Assembly (NCBI GenBank): GCA_021776145.1
Contig: JAJFGM010000406.1
Location: forward strand, 1 to 9,293
Origin: Kiloniellaceae bacterium
Lineage (GTDB): Bacteria > Pseudomonadota > Alphaproteobacteria > Kiloniellales > Kiloniellaceae
Reading direction: 5' to 3'
Length of the DNA: 9,293 bases
Below, piece after piece: positions 4,128 through 9,293 of this stretch. The position numbers and the translations under genes are program-made. Under the pieces are notes generated by a model. The model did not search any database, had not been told where the DNA came from, and saw nothing but the letters and a program-made list of their open reading frames with translations. Each line of letters starts with the position of its first letter. Within the stretch, counting starts at the first letter, position 1.

Positions 4128-6908
4128 ATGACCGACACGCCCTTCAAACACCTCTACCTCATCGACGGCTCGGGCTACATCTTCCGCGCCTTCTTCGCCC
4201 TGCCGCCGATGACGCGGCCGGACGGCACCCCCGTCAACGCCGTCTTCGGCTTCACCAAGATGTTGATGAAGCTGGTCGACGACAGCGACGCCGATGCGGT
4301 CGCCGTCATCTTCGACAAGGGCCGCCGTTCCTTCCGCAACGATATCTATCCGGACTACAAGGCACAGCGCCCGGAGGCGCCAGAAGAGCTGATCCCGCAG
4401 TTCGAACTGATCCGCCAGGCAACGCGCGCCTGCAACCTGCCGTCCATCGAAATGGCGGGTTTCGAAGCCGACGACCTGATCGCCACCTATGCCCGCCTGG
4501 CCAAGGCCGCCGGAATCGAGGTGACCGTGGTGTCGTCGGACAAGGACCTGATGCAGCTGGTCGGCGACGGGGTCACCATGCTCGACCCGATGAAGAACCG
4601 CAGCATCGGCCGCGACGAGGTGATCGAGAAGTTCGGCGTCGGCCCCGAAAAGGTCGTCGAAGTACAGGCCTTGGCCGGCGACAGTGTCGACAACGTACCC
4701 GGCGTGCCCGGGATCGGCATCAAGACCGCGGCCCAGCTGATCACCGAATACGGTGATCTCGACAGCCTGCTGGCGCGCGCGTCGGAGATCAAACAGCCCA
4801 AGCGGCGTGAAAAACTGATGGAAAACGCCGAGATGGCGCGCATCAGCCGCGAACTGGTCACGCTCAAGCTGGACGTGCCCATCGAAACGCCGATCTCGGA
4901 ATTCGGCGTCAAGGAACCCGAGCCCGATGTCCTGCGGGCCTTCCTTGAAGAAAACGGCTTCAAGTCGATCATCACGCAGATGCAGGCGAAGCTCGGCGCC
5001 AACGCCGAGGAAGTCGCACCGCCCACCTCCGCCGACGAAGCGGACTACGAGCTGGTGCAGGACCTTGCCGCGCTGCAGCGCTGGGTCGCGGCGGCAACGG
5101 CCGCCGGACTGGTCGCGGTCGACACGGAAACCACCGGGCTCGACCCCACACAAGTCGACCTGGTGGGGGTCTCGCTGGCCATCGAGGCGGGCCAGGCCTG
5201 TTACATCCCCCTGCGCCACCGCGCCCCCGATGCCGAGGCCGACGATGCGGCGCAAGGCGGTCTGGCCCTGCAGTCGGCGGAGCCGGCACCGCGGCAGATC
5301 CCCCTGGACGAAGCCATCGCCGCCTTGAAACCGCTGCTCGAGGATCCGGGCGTGCTCAAGGTCGGGCAGAACATCAAGTACGACCAGATCATCTTTGCGC
5401 GCAACGGCATCGAGGTGTCGCCGATCGACGACACCATGTTGCTGTCCTACGTCCTGGAAGGCGGGCTGCATGGGCACGGCATGGACGAGTTGGCCCGGCT
5501 GCACCTCGATTACGAAACCATCAAGTTCGGCGACGTCGCCGGCAGCGGCCGCAACCGCGTGACTTTCGACCGCGTGCCGCTCGACAGGGCGCTCGACTAT
5601 GCCGCCGAGGACGCCGACATCACCCTGCGCCTGCACGCCCTGATGAAACCGCGGCTGGTCGGCGAAAAGATGACCACCGTCTACGAGACCATCGAGCGAC
5701 CGCTCGTCCCCATCCTTGCCAAGATGGAACGCACCGGGATCAAGGTCGACCGCGACACGCTGCGCCGCATGTCGAACGACTTCGCGCAGCGCATCGGCGA
5801 ACTGGAAGAGGTCATCCACGGCCTGGCCGGACGGCCCTTCACCATCGGCTCGCCGAAGCAACTGGGCGAGATCCTGTTCGACGAGATGTCGTTGTCCGGC
5901 GGCAGGAAGGGCAAGTCCGGCGCCTATGCCACCGGCGCCGACGTGCTCGAAGGGCTGGCCGCCCAGGGCCACGACCTGCCGGCCCGGGTGCTCGACTGGC
6001 GCCAGCTCTCGAAGCTGAAAAGCACCTATACCGATGCCCTGCAAACCCAGATCAATCCCGAGACCGGGCGCGTCCATACCTCCTATTCGCAGGCCGTGGC
6101 CAGCACCGGGCGGCTGTCGTCCAACGACCCGAACCTGCAGAACATCCCGATCCGCACCGAGGAAGGCCGCAAGATCCGCACCGCCTTCGTCGCCGATGCC
6201 GGCCATCGCCTGCTGTCGGTCGACTACAGCCAGATCGAACTGCGCCTGGCCGCTGAAATCGCCGACGTCGGGGCCCTGAAAGAAGCCTTCCGCGACGACC
6301 AGGACATTCACGCCATCACCGCCTCGCAGGTCTTCGGCGTGCCGGTCGAGGGCATGGATCCGATGGTTCGGCGCCAGGCCAAGGCAATCAACTTCGGCAT
6401 CATCTACGGCATCTCCGCCTTCGGGCTGGCAAACAATCTGGGCATCGCCCAGAGCGAGGCCAAAGCCTTCATCGAGACCTACTTCGAACGCTATCCGGAA
6501 ATCCGCGCTTACATGGAGCGCACCAAGCAGTCCTGCCGCGAGCAGGGATTCGTCACCACGCTCTTCGGGCGCAAGATCCATATCACCGGTGTCGCCGACA
6601 AGAATCCGGCGCGCCGCAACTTCGCCGACCGCGCCGCGATCAACGCGCCGATCCAGGGAACCGCCGCCGACGTCATCAAGCGCGCCATGATCCGCATCGG
6701 TCCGGCCCTCGAGGCCGCCGGCCTGGCGGCACGCATGCTGCTGCAGGTGCACGACGAACTGCTTTTCGAAGTCCCCGATGACGAGATCGACGCCACGACG
6801 GCCGTGGTGCGCCAGGTCATGGAAGGCGCCTGTGACCCGGTGCTGCAGCTCTCGATTCCCCTGGTCGCCGATGCCGGGGTCGGCGACAACTGGGCCGAAG
6901 CGCACTAA
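4128..6908 (+). CDS. polA: DNA polymerase I
   Basis: Full-length, 926 aa (E. coli PolA has 928), for Okazaki-fragment maturation and excision-repair synthesis. Three domains are intact. The 5' nuclease (about 7-290) has LIDGSG (D13), FEADD (D115, D116), SSDKD (D138, D140), GDSVDN (D185, D188) and the helix-hairpin-helix PGVPGIGIKTAA. The 3'-5' proofreading exonuclease (about 305-510) keeps its acidic residues: D332 and E334 in VDTETTG, D419 in NIKYD, and D495 in YAAEDAD. The polymerase (about 545-926) has motif A VDYSQIELR (D699), motif B RRQAKAINFGIIYG (R749, K752, F756, Y760) and motif C VHDELLF (H875, D876, E877). F756 is at the position of E. coli F762, the dideoxynucleotide-discriminating type. 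The start MTDTPFKHLYLIDGSG fits the family N-terminus and has AGGA about 8 nt upstream; the frame is open further upstream, but that sequence overlaps the zinc-finger gene and is not polA-like. Nothing appears damaged. Confidence 0.98.
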   Translation: MTDTPFKHLYLIDGSGYIFRAFFALPPMTRPDGTPVNAVFGFTKMLMKLVDDSDADAVAVIFDKGRRSFRNDIYPDYKAQRPEAPEELIPQFELIRQATRACNLPSIEMAGFEADDLIATYARLAKAAGIEVTVVSSDKDLMQLVGDGVTMLDPMKNRSIGRDEVIEKFGVGPEKVVEVQALAGDSVDNVPGVPGIGIKTAAQLITEYGDLDSLLARASEIKQPKRREKLMENAEMARISRELVTLKLDVPIETPISEFGVKEPEPDVLRAFLEENGFKSIITQMQAKLGANAEEVAPPTSADEADYELVQDLAALQRWVAAATAAGLVAVDTETTGLDPTQVDLVGVSLAIEAGQACYIPLRHRAPDAEADDAAQGGLALQSAEPAPRQIPLDEAIAALKPLLEDPGVLKVGQNIKYDQIIFARNGIEVSPIDDTMLLSYVLEGGLHGHGMDELARLHLDYETIKFGDVAGSGRNRVTFDRVPLDRALDYAAEDADITLRLHALMKPRLVGEKMTTVYETIERPLVPILAKMERTGIKVDRDTLRRMSNDFAQRIGELEEVIHGLAGRPFTIGSPKQLGEILFDEMSLSGGRKGKSGAYATGADVLEGLAAQGHDLPARVLDWRQLSKLKSTYTDALQTQINPETGRVHTSYSQAVASTGRLSSNDPNLQNIPIRTEEGRKIRTAFVADAGHRLLSVDYSQIELRLAAEIADVGALKEAFRDDQDIHAITASQVFGVPVEGMDPMVRRQAKAINFGIIYGISAFGLANNLGIAQSEAKAFIETYFERYPEIRAYMERTKQSCREQGFVTTLFGRKIHITGVADKNPARRNFADRAAINAPIQGTAADVIKRAMIRIGPALEAAGLAARMLLQVHDELLFEVPDDEIDATTAVVRQVMEGACDPVLQLSIPLVADAGVGDNWAEAH

Positions 6909-7009
6909 CTCGAGGCCACGATCCGCGCCCCTCTCGAAAACACGCGCCACGGCATATTATCAGATCCTTAAACCTTTTGCGGTGTAGTGCCGGCTGGGCT
7001 TTGACCACT
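6909..7009. other. Intergenic stretch after polA
   Basis: This is non-coding sequence between the polA stop and the left inverted repeat. No convincing terminator or promoter was found. A TATTAT at 6955-6960 resembles a -10 box, but lacks a matching -35. The AT content rises compared with polA. Confidence 0.4.
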
Positions 7010-7050
7010 AGAGCAACTTCCGACCTTATTCGCTCGTTTGACAGGGATTA

Positions 7051-7129
7051 TTTTGCTCTCTGGTAAGGCGCCCTTCGCCGAGCGATGTGGTACATCGGTC
7101 AAGAAGGGCAACGCTGCCAGAGAGCAAAA
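7051..7129. repeat. Internal hairpin 1 of the 264-bp element
   Basis: TTTTGCTCTCTGG (7051-7063) pairs perfectly with CCAGAGAGCAAAA (7117-7129). Inside it GCCCTTC (7070-7076) pairs with GAAGGGC (7103-7109), and CGATGT (7083-7088) pairs with ACATCG (7092-7097) around a GGT loop. The arm is therefore a nested stem of 13, 7 and 6 bp separated by internal loops. Confidence 0.85.
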
Positions 7130-7144
7130 GAACCCGGCCTTCGG

Positions 7145-7241
7145 TGGTCCTTGGAAGCGCATCGGGTGCGTTGCGATGCTTGCCCGATGGCACCGCATCG
7201 CACTGCGCACCGCGCCTACCCGAATGCGCTTCCAAGGATCA
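7145..7241. repeat. Internal hairpin 2 of the 264-bp element
   Basis: TCCTTGGAAGCGCAT (7148-7162) pairs perfectly with ATGCGCTTCCAAGGA (7224-7238). The stem continues outward with a G-U (7147-7239), G-C (7146-7240) and U-A (7145-7241), so it abuts the outer arm exactly. Inward come CGGGT/ACCCG (7163-7167 with 7218-7222), TGCGATGC/GCATCGCA (7172-7179 with 7195-7202) and an apical TGCC-CGAT-GGCA (7181-7192). An alternative pairing GGTGCG/CGCACC (7165-7170 with 7206-7211) competes with the CGGGT step. Confidence 0.85.
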
Positions 7242-7296
7242 TCAAACGAGCGAATAAGGTCGGAAGTTGCTCTGGCCTCACACGAGGGATCCGGCG

Positions 7297-7992
7297 ATGC
7301 GCACGGCAAACCAGGGAGCAAGGCGTTTGGGCCCCTCCGGCGTTTGTTTTCTGCTGGTCATCGCAGCCTCTCCCACCGCCGCCGCCGACGAAAGTGGCTT
7401 CAGCCTTGGCGGATCCTTCGATACGGCGTTGCAGCCCTACTTCGATCCGCTGTCCGAAACCACACCCTCCTTGCCGGCGCCGCGGTCCAGCTTCGTCCCC
7501 AGCCTCGCCCTGCCGCCGCGTCAGGCAACGACGCAAAACAAAGGTGCCGCGCCGGACGGCCTCGCCGGCGGATTCGCCTATCACCCCGACGACCAGATCC
7601 TGGACAACAACCAGCTTTCCTTGACGGCAAGCGGTGCCTACATCGATCCGACCCAGTGGTCGGTCGGTCTCGGCGTCGGGCTCAACGGCTTTTCGATCGG
7701 CGGCAGCTACTCGGCGGGCACATCTTTGGCGGCCTCCGATACGCTGGATATCGGCGTTGCCTATTCAGCTGGGGCCTGGAGTTTCGGCCTCGCCTACCAG
7801 AATCAGGAAAACCTGGCGGCGGAGGCCCAGGGAAAAGAGGACAACACCCGCCTGGAAGCCGGTTTCGTCTACAGCCTGGGGCCACGCTTCCATGCCTCGG
7901 CCAGCGCCGTCGCGGCCTACGGCAGCGCCCCGGAAAGCGAGCCCGAGATCGACGACCTTGCCGGAGTGCTGGGCTTTTCCTTCCGTTTTTAG
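7297..7992 (+). CDS. Small porin-like outer-membrane beta-barrel protein, 231 aa
   Basis: A secreted protein with a Sec signal peptide: basic n-region (residues 1-10), hydrophobic VCFLLVIAASPTAAA, probable cleavage after A30 before DES. The mature part begins with a proline/serine-rich segment (about 31-90). It then has alternating polar/aromatic beta strands, for example WSVGLGVGLNGFSIGGSYSAG (121-141), TLDIGVAYSAGAWSFGLAYQ (149-168) and RFHASASAVAAYG (197-209). It ends in GVLGFSFRF, a terminal phenylalanine as in Bam-recognised outer-membrane proteins. This resembles the C-terminal part of alphaproteobacterial Gram-negative porins, but at about 200 mature residues it is much shorter than the usual 300-400, so it may be a reduced barrel or an opacity-like protein. 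GAGGG about 8 nt before the ATG supports the start; the in-frame ATG at 7267 would lie inside the upstream inverted repeat and would spoil the signal peptide. It converges with lysR. Substrate unknown. Confidence 0.75.
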   Translation: MRTANQGARRLGPSGVCFLLVIAASPTAAADESGFSLGGSFDTALQPYFDPLSETTPSLPAPRSSFVPSLALPPRQATTQNKGAAPDGLAGGFAYHPDDQILDNNQLSLTASGAYIDPTQWSVGLGVGLNGFSIGGSYSAGTSLAASDTLDIGVAYSAGAWSFGLAYQNQENLAAEAQGKEDNTRLEAGFVYSLGPRFHASASAVAAYGSAPESEPEIDDLAGVLGFSFRF

Positions 7993-8030
7993 TGCTTTCC
8001 GGCGGGCCGCGCCCGACACGGACGCCGGCC

Positions 8031-8891
8031 TCAATCCTCGCCATCCTGCGAAGCAATCTGGCGCAGGCCGGTGAGTGCCAATTCGAGCAATTCCGGGTCG
8101 TTCGGCTCGGCGGGAAAGACCATATAGGCCGGTCGCCGAAAGCCCGGTGCCTCCTCGACGCGGAACAGCCGGCCCTCGGCCAGATGGGTCCAAACGCTAC
8201 GCAGCGGGAAGTAACCTGAGCCGCCGCGCTCCAACACGTACTGCAATCCCAGGGAGCCCAGCCCGACGGACACCGACGTCGCCTGCATTTCCGGAAAGGC
8301 CTTGGCGTGCTCGGCGCGAAACTCGTCGCCCCAGTCGACGAAAACGTAGTCGTCGACCCAGCCGTGCGACACTTTACGCTGATCGGTGGAAACCAGGACG
8401 AGTTTTTCCTCCAGGAGTTTTTCGATGATCAGTCCGGGCGAGTTGCGCGGGCTGTACATCACACCGATATCAAGCAGTCCGTCGGCGAGATTGCGCATCT
8501 GACTTGGCGAATAGTCGGCTTCCAGCCGCAAGGCGACATCGGGGGCCTGGTCGCGCATCCAGGCAATCCAACGCACGACCAGGCGCTCCCAAAGGCTGAC
8601 CTGGGCGCCGAGACCGAAGTACGCGCGAAACCCGGCCGGCAGGGCGATCTCCTGGCGCGCCTGTTCCCAGGCCCGCACGGCGGTGAGCGCGTAGCGATGG
8701 AACTGGTGCCCGGCCGCGCTCAAGGTGACGCCGGTGCGCCCGCGCAAGAACAGCGACCGGTCGAGGCGCTCTTCCAGGCTTTTGATGCGGGCGCTGACGG
8801 TAGATTGGGTGACGTTCAGGTGATCGGCCGCGCGATTGAAATTGCCGGTCGCGGCGATTTCCAGAAAGGTGCGGATGTGATCGATGTTCAT
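8031..8891 (-). CDS. LysR-family transcriptional regulator, 286 aa
   Basis: A DNA-binding regulator of normal LysR length. The winged helix-turn-helix occupies residues 1-60 (MNIDHIRTFLEIAATGNFNRAADHLNVTQSTVSARIKSLEERLDRSLFLR), followed by a linker helix (about 64-85). The periplasmic-binding-like effector domain begins near 90 (RAYFGLGAQVSLWERLVVRW) and includes GLLDIGVMYSPR, the usual segment at the effector cleft, and a second-subdomain run GLGSLGLQYVLERGGSGYFP. The ATG at 8891 matches the family N-terminus; the frame extends to a TTG at 8906 that would add only MRGRA. The ribosome-binding site is weak. LysR regulators often control a divergent neighbour, but here the upstream neighbour is the end of pckA on the same strand, so the target is not evident. 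The porin-like gene converges with it. A T-N11-A palindrome upstream suggests autoregulation. The effector is unknown. Confidence 0.92.
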   Translation of the reverse strand: MNIDHIRTFLEIAATGNFNRAADHLNVTQSTVSARIKSLEERLDRSLFLRGRTGVTLSAAGHQFHRYALTAVRAWEQARQEIALPAGFRAYFGLGAQVSLWERLVVRWIAWMRDQAPDVALRLEADYSPSQMRNLADGLLDIGVMYSPRNSPGLIIEKLLEEKLVLVSTDQRKVSHGWVDDYVFVDWGDEFRAEHAKAFPEMQATSVSVGLGSLGLQYVLERGGSGYFPLRSVWTHLAEGRLFRVEEAPGFRRPAYMVFPAEPNDPELLELALTGLRQIASQDGED

Positions 8892-8955
8892 GGCCCGGCC
8901 CCGCAACAGGTTTGGCCCGTGGCGCGTAACCAGCCCCGGGCACGGGTTCGAGCCT

Positions 8956-8992
8956 ATCGAAAAATTCGATTCAATGCTGCCGTTAAATCGAA
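8956..8992. promoter_or_regulatory. Candidate LysR operator: three ATCGAA/TTCGAT half-sites
   Basis: ATCGAA-AAA-TTCGAT (8956-8970) is a perfect 6-bp inverted repeat that contains the T-N11-A arrangement (T8957, A8969) typical of LysR-type boxes. A third half-site ATCGAA lies at 8987-8992. With TTCGATT (8965-8971) it forms a second 7-bp inverted repeat. The first and third sites are 31 bp apart, about three helical turns on the same face. The array ends 65 bp before the lysR start codon, fitting autoregulation. Binding by this LysR protein is inferred. Confidence 0.45.
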
Positions 8993-9002
8993 GAAGCGGA
9001 TG

Positions 9003-9036
9003 AAAAAGACCGCCAGATCAAGCCAAGTTGATCTGG
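9003..9036 (-). terminator. Intrinsic terminator of pckA
   Basis: Read on the minus strand, a perfect 9-bp stem CCAGATCAA / TTGATCTGG (9028-9036 with 9013-9021) with a 6-nt loop is followed by GCG and GTCTTTTT (9003-9010). It lies about 80 bp past the pckA stop and ahead of the lysR operator region, so it should separate pckA transcription from lysR. A smaller hairpin GTGCG-ATT-CGCAC (9036-9048) sits directly before it. Confidence 0.7.
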
Positions 9037-9115
9037 TGCGATTCGCACGGTTTTAGCATCTCCGCGATCCAGGAACCCCAAGCCGGGAATTCCGGGACCC
9101 GGACGCTCGCGCCCA

Positions 9116-9293
9116 TCAGGCGGCGGCGTAAATGCCGGCAGCCTTGACCGTATCGTCGACGTAGGGCTCGAACTGCTTGAAGTTGGCTTCGAAACGCTGG
9201 GTCAGATCACGCGCCGTCAGATCATAGGCCGCTTTGTCGCCCCAAGTGTTTTTCGGGTCGAGAACCTCGACCGGGACTTCGGGACAGCTCGCC
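9116..9293 (-). CDS. pckA: Phosphoenolpyruvate carboxykinase (ATP), C-terminal 58 residues
   Basis: Only the 3' end is in the window; the gene continues past the right edge. The readable residues (ASCPEVPVEVLDPKNTWGDKAAYDLTARDLTQRFEANFKQFE...AAGIYAAA) match the C-terminus of ATP-dependent PEP carboxykinases, where SCP.VP..vL.P...W.DK.AYD..A..L...F..NF..F is conserved. The enzyme converts oxaloacetate and ATP to PEP, CO2 and ADP, the first committed step of gluconeogenesis, in the cytoplasm. The catalytic residues lie upstream of the visible part and cannot be checked. A strong intrinsic terminator follows. In some alphaproteobacteria pckA neighbours the chvI/chvG two-component genes; that cannot be seen here. 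Confidence 0.85.
   Translation of the reverse strand, partial: ASCPEVPVEVLDPKNTWGDKAAYDLTARDLTQRFEANFKQFEPYVDDTVKAAGIYAAA

Larger units (their letters stand above)
7010..7273. repeat. 264-bp element with perfect 32-bp terminal inverted repeats and two internal hairpins
   Basis: The outer arms 7010-7041 and 7242-7273 are exact reverse complements over 32 bp (ends AGAGCAACTTCC / GGAAGTTGCTCT). As RNA the helix gains two pairs outside, 7009-7274 (U-G) and 7008-7275 (C-G). Inside lie two independent long hairpins at 7051-7129 and 7145-7241, so the whole can fold as a three-way junction. The arms are about 47% GC, well below the flanks. No transposase or plausible gene is inside; open frames through it read into a wrong frame of the next gene. 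No clear target-site duplication flanks it. Candidate identities are a miniature inverted-repeat transposable element, an extragenic palindromic repeat, or a structured RNA between polA and the porin-like gene. I do not recognise it as a named family. Confidence 0.85.

Noticed and set aside
3993..6950. A 985-codon open frame on the minus strand opposite polA
   Set aside because: It is exactly antisense to an intact polA with all catalytic motifs. Long antisense open frames are expected from GC-rich codon bias, and its translation shows no domain I recognise.
7038..7066. Perfect TTGACA at 7038-7043 at the inner edge of the left arm as an outward promoter
   Set aside because: The hexamer 17 bp downstream (TGGTAA) is a poor -10 and other spacings are no better, so it is not listed as a promoter.
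7000..7285. Target-site duplication flanking the 264-bp element
   Set aside because: The flanks CCACT (left) and GGCCT (right) do not match, nor do other lengths checked by eye, so transposition is not proven.
8003..8015. CGGGC-CGC-GCCCG hairpin between the converging porin-like and lysR genes as a bidirectional terminator
   Set aside because: The stem is only 5 bp, with a 3-nt loop and no T run on either side.
7038..8219. A 393-codon plus-strand frame running from the inverted-repeat element through the porin-like gene into lysR
   Set aside because: It reads the porin-like gene out of frame and is extremely rich in arginine and proline. The true frame has a signal peptide and a beta-barrel pattern.

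Overview
The window is a GC-rich bacterial chromosome segment. The gene content suggests an alphaproteobacterium, probably Rhodospirillales-like: a stand-alone CHCC zinc-finger protein of the NDUFS6 type sits beside polA, an ATP-type PEP carboxykinase lies at the right edge, and codons strongly prefer G or C at the third position. This placement is inferred from protein resemblance and codon use. No search was run.

Left block, minus strand, bases 1-3692, transcribed right to left: a YadG-type ABC transporter ATPase, an alpha/beta hydrolase (probable lipoprotein), a conserved protein of unknown function, and a VOC/glyoxalase-superfamily protein cut by the window edge. The first two genes overlap slightly and look translationally linked. 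The last two each have their own promoter-like sequence. Short tandem repeats crowd this block: 12-bp units at the ABC 5' end, 12/15-bp units at its 3' end, 12-bp units in the hydrolase signal-peptide region, and seven 14-bp units just past the hydrolase's probable original stop. The hydrolase appears to have lost the segment carrying its catalytic histidine.

Centre, plus strand, bases 3734-6908: a promoter, a 59-residue CHCC zinc-finger protein, a terminator-like hairpin, and a complete 926-residue DNA polymerase I with all three activity domains intact.

Right block: bases 6909-7296 hold no gene but contain the most striking structure in the window. It is a 264-bp element bounded by perfect 32-bp inverted repeats and enclosing two further long hairpins, so it could fold as a three-way junction or cruciform. 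It ends 23 bp before the start codon of a small porin-like beta-barrel protein (plus strand). That gene converges on a LysR-family regulator (minus strand) with a candidate T-N11-A operator upstream. Further right is a good intrinsic terminator and the last 58 codons of pckA (minus strand).

No tRNA, rRNA, CRISPR array or transposase gene was seen. The best candidate for something undescribed is the 7010-7273 inverted-repeat element. The repeat expansions and gene-end remodelling around the ABC/hydrolase pair come second.
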